Origin: Mycobacterium sp. GA-1841
GTDB taxonomy: Bacteria; Actinomycetota; Actinomycetes; Mycobacteriales; Mycobacteriaceae
Length of the DNA: 64,000 nucleotides
Assembly: GCF_001954135.1 (NCBI RefSeq)
Contig: NZ_MBEQ01000068.1
Span: forward strand, 1 to 64,000
Reading direction: 5' to 3'
Each line of letters opens with the position of its first letter. Positions within the stretch are counted from its first letter, which is position 1. The notes below the pieces were generated by a model. The model did no database searches. It was given only the letters and a program-made list of their open reading frames with translations, and was not told where the DNA came from. Below are positions 59,830 through 64,000 of this stretch, piece by piece. The position numbers and the translations under genes were made by a program.

Positions 59830-60660
59830 CGCATCGTGCAGAGCGTCGGCGATGCCCGGCGCCGAGGCGGCCACCTGCTCGATGTCGGAGGTGCTGGGCA
59901 CCCAGACCGTGGCTCCGGCCTCGGCGGCGATCAGCGCGGCCGCGGCCCAGTCCCAGACTTGAACGCCCGCTTCGTAGTAGGCATCCAGCCGGCCCGCGGC
60001 CACCATGCACAGATCGAGCGCGCACGAGCCGATGCGGCGAATGTCGCGGACCGCAGGCAGGATCTGGGCCAACACACCGGCCTGCTCGGCGCGCTGGAGC
60101 GTGTCGTAGGCGAATCCCGTCCCCAACAACGCCATCGACAGATCCTCGGCGTTGCTGCACCGCAGCGGGATCCGCACCCCGGACCGAACGACCGCGGCCC
60201 CATGCCCCAGCGCCGCCGAGTAGACCTCACCGGCAGCCACATCTGCGACAGCGCCGGCCACCGACCGTCCGTCGTACTGCACGGCCACCGACACCGCATA
60301 TGCCGGAATTCCATAGACGAAGTTCACCGTGCCGTCGATCGGGTCGATCACCCAGCTGAGTCCACGACGACCGTCCTGGCGGCCGCCCTCCTCCTCCCCC
60401 AGGATCGCCTCGCCGGGGCGCAACACCGCCAGTCGCTCGCGCAGCCATCGTTCGGTCTCGGTGTCGACGATCGTGACGGGATCCGTCGGGGTGCTCTTGG
60501 ATCTGATAGTCCGGACGTCGTCACGTACCCGGGACCCGTCGGAGTTCACGGCGCTACCGAACACCTCGGCACGACGACGCAGGACGAACTCGGCGGCTTC
60601 GGTAGCCAATTGCTCGGCGACCACCCGCAGGGCTGGAGCATCGAATCTGTTGTCGGTCAC
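59803..60660 (-). CDS. suhB: Inositol-1-monophosphatase SuhB
   Basis: This is a 285-residue magnesium-dependent phosphatase that frees myo-inositol from inositol 1-phosphate, feeding phosphatidylinositol and mycothiol synthesis. Metal site motifs: DPVTIVDTETERWLRERL, ILGEEEGG, WVIDPIDGTVNFVYG and the late WDWAAAALIAAEAGATVW. GTG 60660 (MTDNRFDAPALRVVAEQL) is preferred over an upstream start lacking similarity. Confidence 0.94.
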   Translation of the reverse strand: MTDNRFDAPALRVVAEQLATEAAEFVLRRRAEVFGSAVNSDGSRVRDDVRTIRSKSTPTDPVTIVDTETERWLRERLAVLRPGEAILGEEEGGRQDGRRGLSWVIDPIDGTVNFVYGIPAYAVSVAVQYDGRSVAGAVADVAAGEVYSAALGHGAAVVRSGVRIPLRCSNAEDLSMALLGTGFAYDTLQRAEQAGVLAQILPAVRDIRRIGSCALDLCMVAAGRLDAYYEAGVQVWDWAAAALIAAEAGATVWVPSTSDIEQVAASAPGIADALHDALAGAGMDL

Positions 60661-60820
60661 CGCTCTATCGCAACATCTTCCGACCGAAAAGTCGCTTCGG
60701 CATGGACGCCGGCACCAACCCGGGGCGTTCGACCGCAAGGTTCAACCACCACACCGTTCAGCGATTAGGGTGGGAGCGCGCCTTGGTTTGTCCCTCCGCC
60801 TGTCCCGCAAAGGAGCACCC

Positions 60821-61645
<825 letters not shown>

Positions 61646-61714
61646 CTTTGCCGCTTCGCGACGCTGAGCTGTCGAAATTTGCCGCTCGACGCGGTGTACA
61701 CCCACACTGTCGTT

Positions 61715-61720
61715 ACAATG
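61715..61720 (+). promoter_or_regulatory. Candidate -10 element of the sigA promoter
   Basis: TACAAT, preceded by CGT and about 130 bases before the sigA GTG, is a near-consensus -10. The -35 region 17 bases upstream (GCGGTG) is poor. A 5' leader of about 120 bases would result. No other strong promoter was seen between ppgK and sigA. Confidence 0.45.
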
Positions 61721-61850
61721 GTCCTCGGCGGCCGCCTACCGAATAGCGGTGTATATCCCAGCCGATAGCAACGCCGACATTCGACAGCAGACGCTTTCGG
61801 TGGAGCATGCCCATGCCCACCGAGAATTTCGCGAGACCGAAAGGGTGTAC

Positions 61851-63296
61851 GTGGCAGCGACAAAGGCAAGCCCGGCGACCGACGAGCCGGTGAAGCGCAC
61901 CGCTACCAAGACTCCCGCCAAGAAGGCTCCAGCCAAGCGGGCAGCCAAGAGCACCGCGGCCAAGGCCGAGGGCGGCACCGCCACCAAGCGCGCCCCTGCC
62001 AAGAAGGCGCCCGCCAAGAAGGCCACCAAGGCCGCGGCGGGCAAGCCCGAGGACGTCAACGACGATCTGGACACCGGCGACGACCTGGAGGCCGGCCCGG
62101 GTGAGGATCTCGACGTCGAGGACACCGACCTCGAACTCGACGACGATCTCGACACCGACGACGACGTCGAGGACTCCGACGACGACGAAGAGGACGAGGA
62201 CGAAGCCGAGGAGGGCAAGGACGCCAAGGCCGCTGCACCGGCTGCCGGTAAGGCAGTCAAGAGCGACGAGGAGCACCCGGAGCCGTCCGAGAAGGACAAG
62301 GCCTCCGGCGACTTCGTCTGGGACGAGGAAGAGTCCGAGGCGCTGCGCCAGGCGCGTAAAGACGCCGAGCTGACGGCATCGGCCGACTCGGTCCGCGCCT
62401 ACCTCAAGCAGATCGGCAAGGTCGCGCTGCTCAACGCCGAGGAAGAGGTCGAGCTCGCCAAGCGCATCGAGGCCGGGCTGTTCGCCACCCAGAAGATGGC
62501 GGAGTTCGCCGAGAAGGGCGAGAAGCTCACCACCCAGGTGCGACGGGACTACCAGTGGATCTGCCGCGACGGAGACCGCGCGAAAAACCACCTGCTGGAA
62601 GCCAACCTGCGTCTGGTGGTGTCCCTGGCCAAGCGCTATACCGGCCGCGGCATGGCGTTCCTAGACCTCATCCAGGAAGGCAACCTGGGTCTGATCCGCG
62701 CCGTGGAGAAATTCGACTACACCAAGGGTTACAAGTTCTCCACGTACGCCACCTGGTGGATCCGTCAGGCCATCACCCGCGCCATGGCCGACCAGGCCCG
62801 CACCATCCGTATCCCGGTGCACATGGTCGAGGTGATCAACAAGCTGGGCCGTATCCAGCGCGAGCTGCTGCAGGACCTGGGCCGCGAGCCCACGCCCGAA
62901 GAGCTGGCCAAGGAAATGGACATCACGCCGGAGAAGGTGCTGGAGATCCAGCAGTACGCGCGTGAGCCCATCTCGCTGGACCAGACCATCGGCGACGAGG
63001 GCGACAGCCAGCTCGGTGACTTCATCGAGGACTCCGAGGCCGTGGTGGCCGTGGACGCGGTGAGCTTCACCCTGCTGCAGGATCAGCTGCAGTCGGTGCT
63101 CGAGACGCTCTCGGAGCGCGAAGCCGGCGTGGTGCGGCTGCGGTTCGGCCTGACCGATGGTCAGCCGCGCACGCTCGACGAGATCGGCCAGGTCTACGGC
63201 GTCACGCGCGAGCGCATCCGTCAGATCGAGTCCAAGACCATGAGCAAGCTGCGGCATCCCAGCCGTTCGCAGGTACTGCGGGACTATCTGGACTGA
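61851..63296 (+). CDS. sigA: Principal RNA polymerase sigma factor SigA (MysA)
   Basis: This is the 481-residue housekeeping sigma-70. The N-terminal part is a lysine/alanine-rich stretch ([14 protein letters not shown], about 21-60) followed by an acidic tract (70-125). Region 1.2 starts [30 protein letters not shown]; regions 2.1-2.4 include [59 protein letters not shown]; region 4 ends [35 protein letters not shown] 61851 ([16 protein letters not shown]) matches the known mycobacterial N-terminus. An upstream in-frame start at 61749 lacks similarity. A strong terminator follows. Confidence 0.97.
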   Translation: MAATKASPATDEPVKRTATKTPAKKAPAKRAAKSTAAKAEGGTATKRAPAKKAPAKKATKAAAGKPEDVNDDLDTGDDLEAGPGEDLDVEDTDLELDDDLDTDDDVEDSDDDEEDEDEAEEGKDAKAAAPAAGKAVKSDEEHPEPSEKDKASGDFVWDEEESEALRQARKDAELTASADSVRAYLKQIGKVALLNAEEEVELAKRIEAGLFATQKMAEFAEKGEKLTTQVRRDYQWICRDGDRAKNHLLEANLRLVVSLAKRYTGRGMAFLDLIQEGNLGLIRAVEKFDYTKGYKFSTYATWWIRQAITRAMADQARTIRIPVHMVEVINKLGRIQRELLQDLGREPTPEELAKEMDITPEKVLEIQQYAREPISLDQTIGDEGDSQLGDFIEDSEAVVAVDAVSFTLLQDQLQSVLETLSEREAGVVRLRFGLTDGQPRTLDEIGQVYGVTRERIRQIESKTMSKLRHPSRSQVLRDYLD

Positions 63297-63315
63297 GCCC
63301 CCGGACAATCAGAGA

Positions 63316-63350
63316 AGATCGGCCCCTCCGTCCAACGGAGGGGCCGATCT
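63316..63350. terminator. Bidirectional terminator between sigA and the convergent gene
   Basis: A 15-pair stem (63316-63330 with 63336-63350; AGATCGGCCCCTCCG and complement) closes a TCCAA loop. TCTTACTT follows on the plus strand and TTCTCTGATT on the minus strand. It starts 20 bases after the sigA stop and ends one base before the stop of the minus-strand gene, serving both. Confidence 0.85.
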
Positions 63351-63351
63351 C

Positions 63352-64000
63352 TTACTTGCTGTCCGAAGCGGCGGACGCCTTGCCGGACGCGGCGCCGCCA
63401 CGCGAAGCGCTTGCCGCGCCGACACTCTTGGACGCCTTCTTCGCCGCGTCCTTGAGGCCGGTGACCGAAGACTTCACCGTGGACCTCAGCTGCCCGCCGG
63501 CATCAGAACCGCCGCTGCGCAACCGCTCGTCGGCGCGCTTGGTGGCGGTGAAGGCCTTGCCGCGCCTGACCAGGTTGCCGCCGGTCACATCCGTTGCCCC
63601 CTTACCGCGCACCGTGGACGTCGCGTTCTCGGGCGCGCCCGAGCGGTCGGTGCCGTTCAAGCGCTGTGCAGCCTTCGGCTCGGACACCACGGTGTTGAGC
63701 GGCTTCAACATGTCGGTGGCCGGACCGGTCTTGGATACAGAACTCTTGACCGTGTCGGATACCGTGTCGGTGACCTCGGTTGCCGGTTCGGGTTTCGGGG
63801 TGCCCACCTTGCCGATGGCCTTGTCGACGCGCTTGATCACCTCGGCGCCGACCGCTCGGTCGAACTTGGCCATCGAGAACGCGGCATCGGCGACACTGCG
63901 GTTGATCGCCGTCGCCACCTTGATCACGTCACCGGTGGCGAACGAGTCCGTCACCTGTGTCATGGCGGCGGCGAGCTGACGGGTCAAGGTGCGCACCTGC
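63352..64000 (-). CDS. Hypothetical low-complexity protein (5' end beyond window)
   Basis: At least 214 residues are visible from GTG 63996, but the frame is open to the window edge, so the true start probably lies outside. The visible part has a helical region (LTRQLAAAMTQVTDSFATGDVIKVATAINRSVADAAFSMAKFDRAVG) and then a Ser/Thr/Lys/Ala-rich tail with repeats of VSDTVKSSVSK-like and KDAAKKASKSVGAASAS-like segments. I do not recognise the family. It ends at TAA directly beside the shared terminator. Confidence 0.6.
   Translation of the reverse strand, partial: QVRTLTRQLAAAMTQVTDSFATGDVIKVATAINRSVADAAFSMAKFDRAVGAEVIKRVDKAIGKVGTPKPEPATEVTDTVSDTVKSSVSKTGPATDMLKPLNTVVSEPKAAQRLNGTDRSGAPENATSTVRGKGATDVTGGNLVRRGKAFTATKRADERLRSGGSDAGGQLRSTVKSSVTGLKDAAKKASKSVGAASASRGGAASGKASAASDSK

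Noticed and set aside
61749-61850. Upstream in-frame start for sigA
   Set aside because: The extra 34 residues have no similarity to SigA; the GTG at 61851 matches the family start.

Overview
The window is a stretch of high-GC chromosome from a fast-growing mycobacterium (Mycolicibacterium-like). The markers are lineage-specific: the phosphatidylinositol mannoside genes pimA, patA and pgsA, the arabinofuranosyltransferase aftC, a PPE protein, the principal sigma factor gene with its lysine/acid-rich N-terminus, clpC2, cei, polyphosphate glucokinase, and many GTG starts with GTGA stop/start overlaps. Gene order follows the M. tuberculosis Rv2606c-Rv2616 and Rv2667-Rv2703 blocks, recalled from knowledge and not searched here. 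No insertion sequence, transposase, phage gene, rRNA or CRISPR array was seen.

Layout. (1) 1-8.4 kb: a tightly coupled minus-strand operon, thrS, HIT, pgsA, patA, pimA, Nudix, then pdxS running off the left edge, preceded by a PGPGW membrane protein, a hotdog thioesterase and a DUF1990 gene. (2) 8.4-30.6 kb: an accessory region absent from the M. tuberculosis order. It holds an SDR, a nitroreductase, a TauD-type dioxygenase with divergent LysR, a PanE-type reductase, a TVP38 membrane protein, tex, four tRNA genes plus a duplicated tRNA-Gly, a degenerate PknF-like kinase, a TetR / heme oxygenase / PPE cluster, a type I DAHP synthase with an aromatic leader peptide, LysR + TDT transporter, MFS + GntR, and an orphan PrrB-like histidine kinase. 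(3) 30.7-47.7 kb: clpC2 to aftC, msrB, the coproporphyrin-route heme genes hemE-hemY-hemQ, RNase D and dxs. (4) 47.7-64 kb: nhaA, a degenerate GGDEF protein, an RNA methyltransferase, a KimA-like permease beside ceoB/ceoC (potassium), small conserved proteins, dut, cei, suhB, ppgK and sigA, ending in an incomplete minus-strand gene.

The most interesting points are as follows. A putative heme-iron module: a canonical heme oxygenase behind a perfect 33-bp palindrome next to a TetR gene, followed by a PPE37-like PPE gene with an IdeR-like iron box. A leader peptide with the residues Tyr-Trp-Arg-Phe, plus hairpins, upstream of DAHP synthase. A PknF-like kinase that has lost the beta-3 lysine, the DFG aspartate and its activation loop, sitting between two copies of a tRNA-Gly gene and promoter. 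A palindromic repeat family (three copies), two of them inside a 191-bp insertion bounded by 34-bp direct repeats between hemQ and the next gene. Twin palindromes before clpC2. A KimA-type permease divergent from two Trk-type regulatory subunits.
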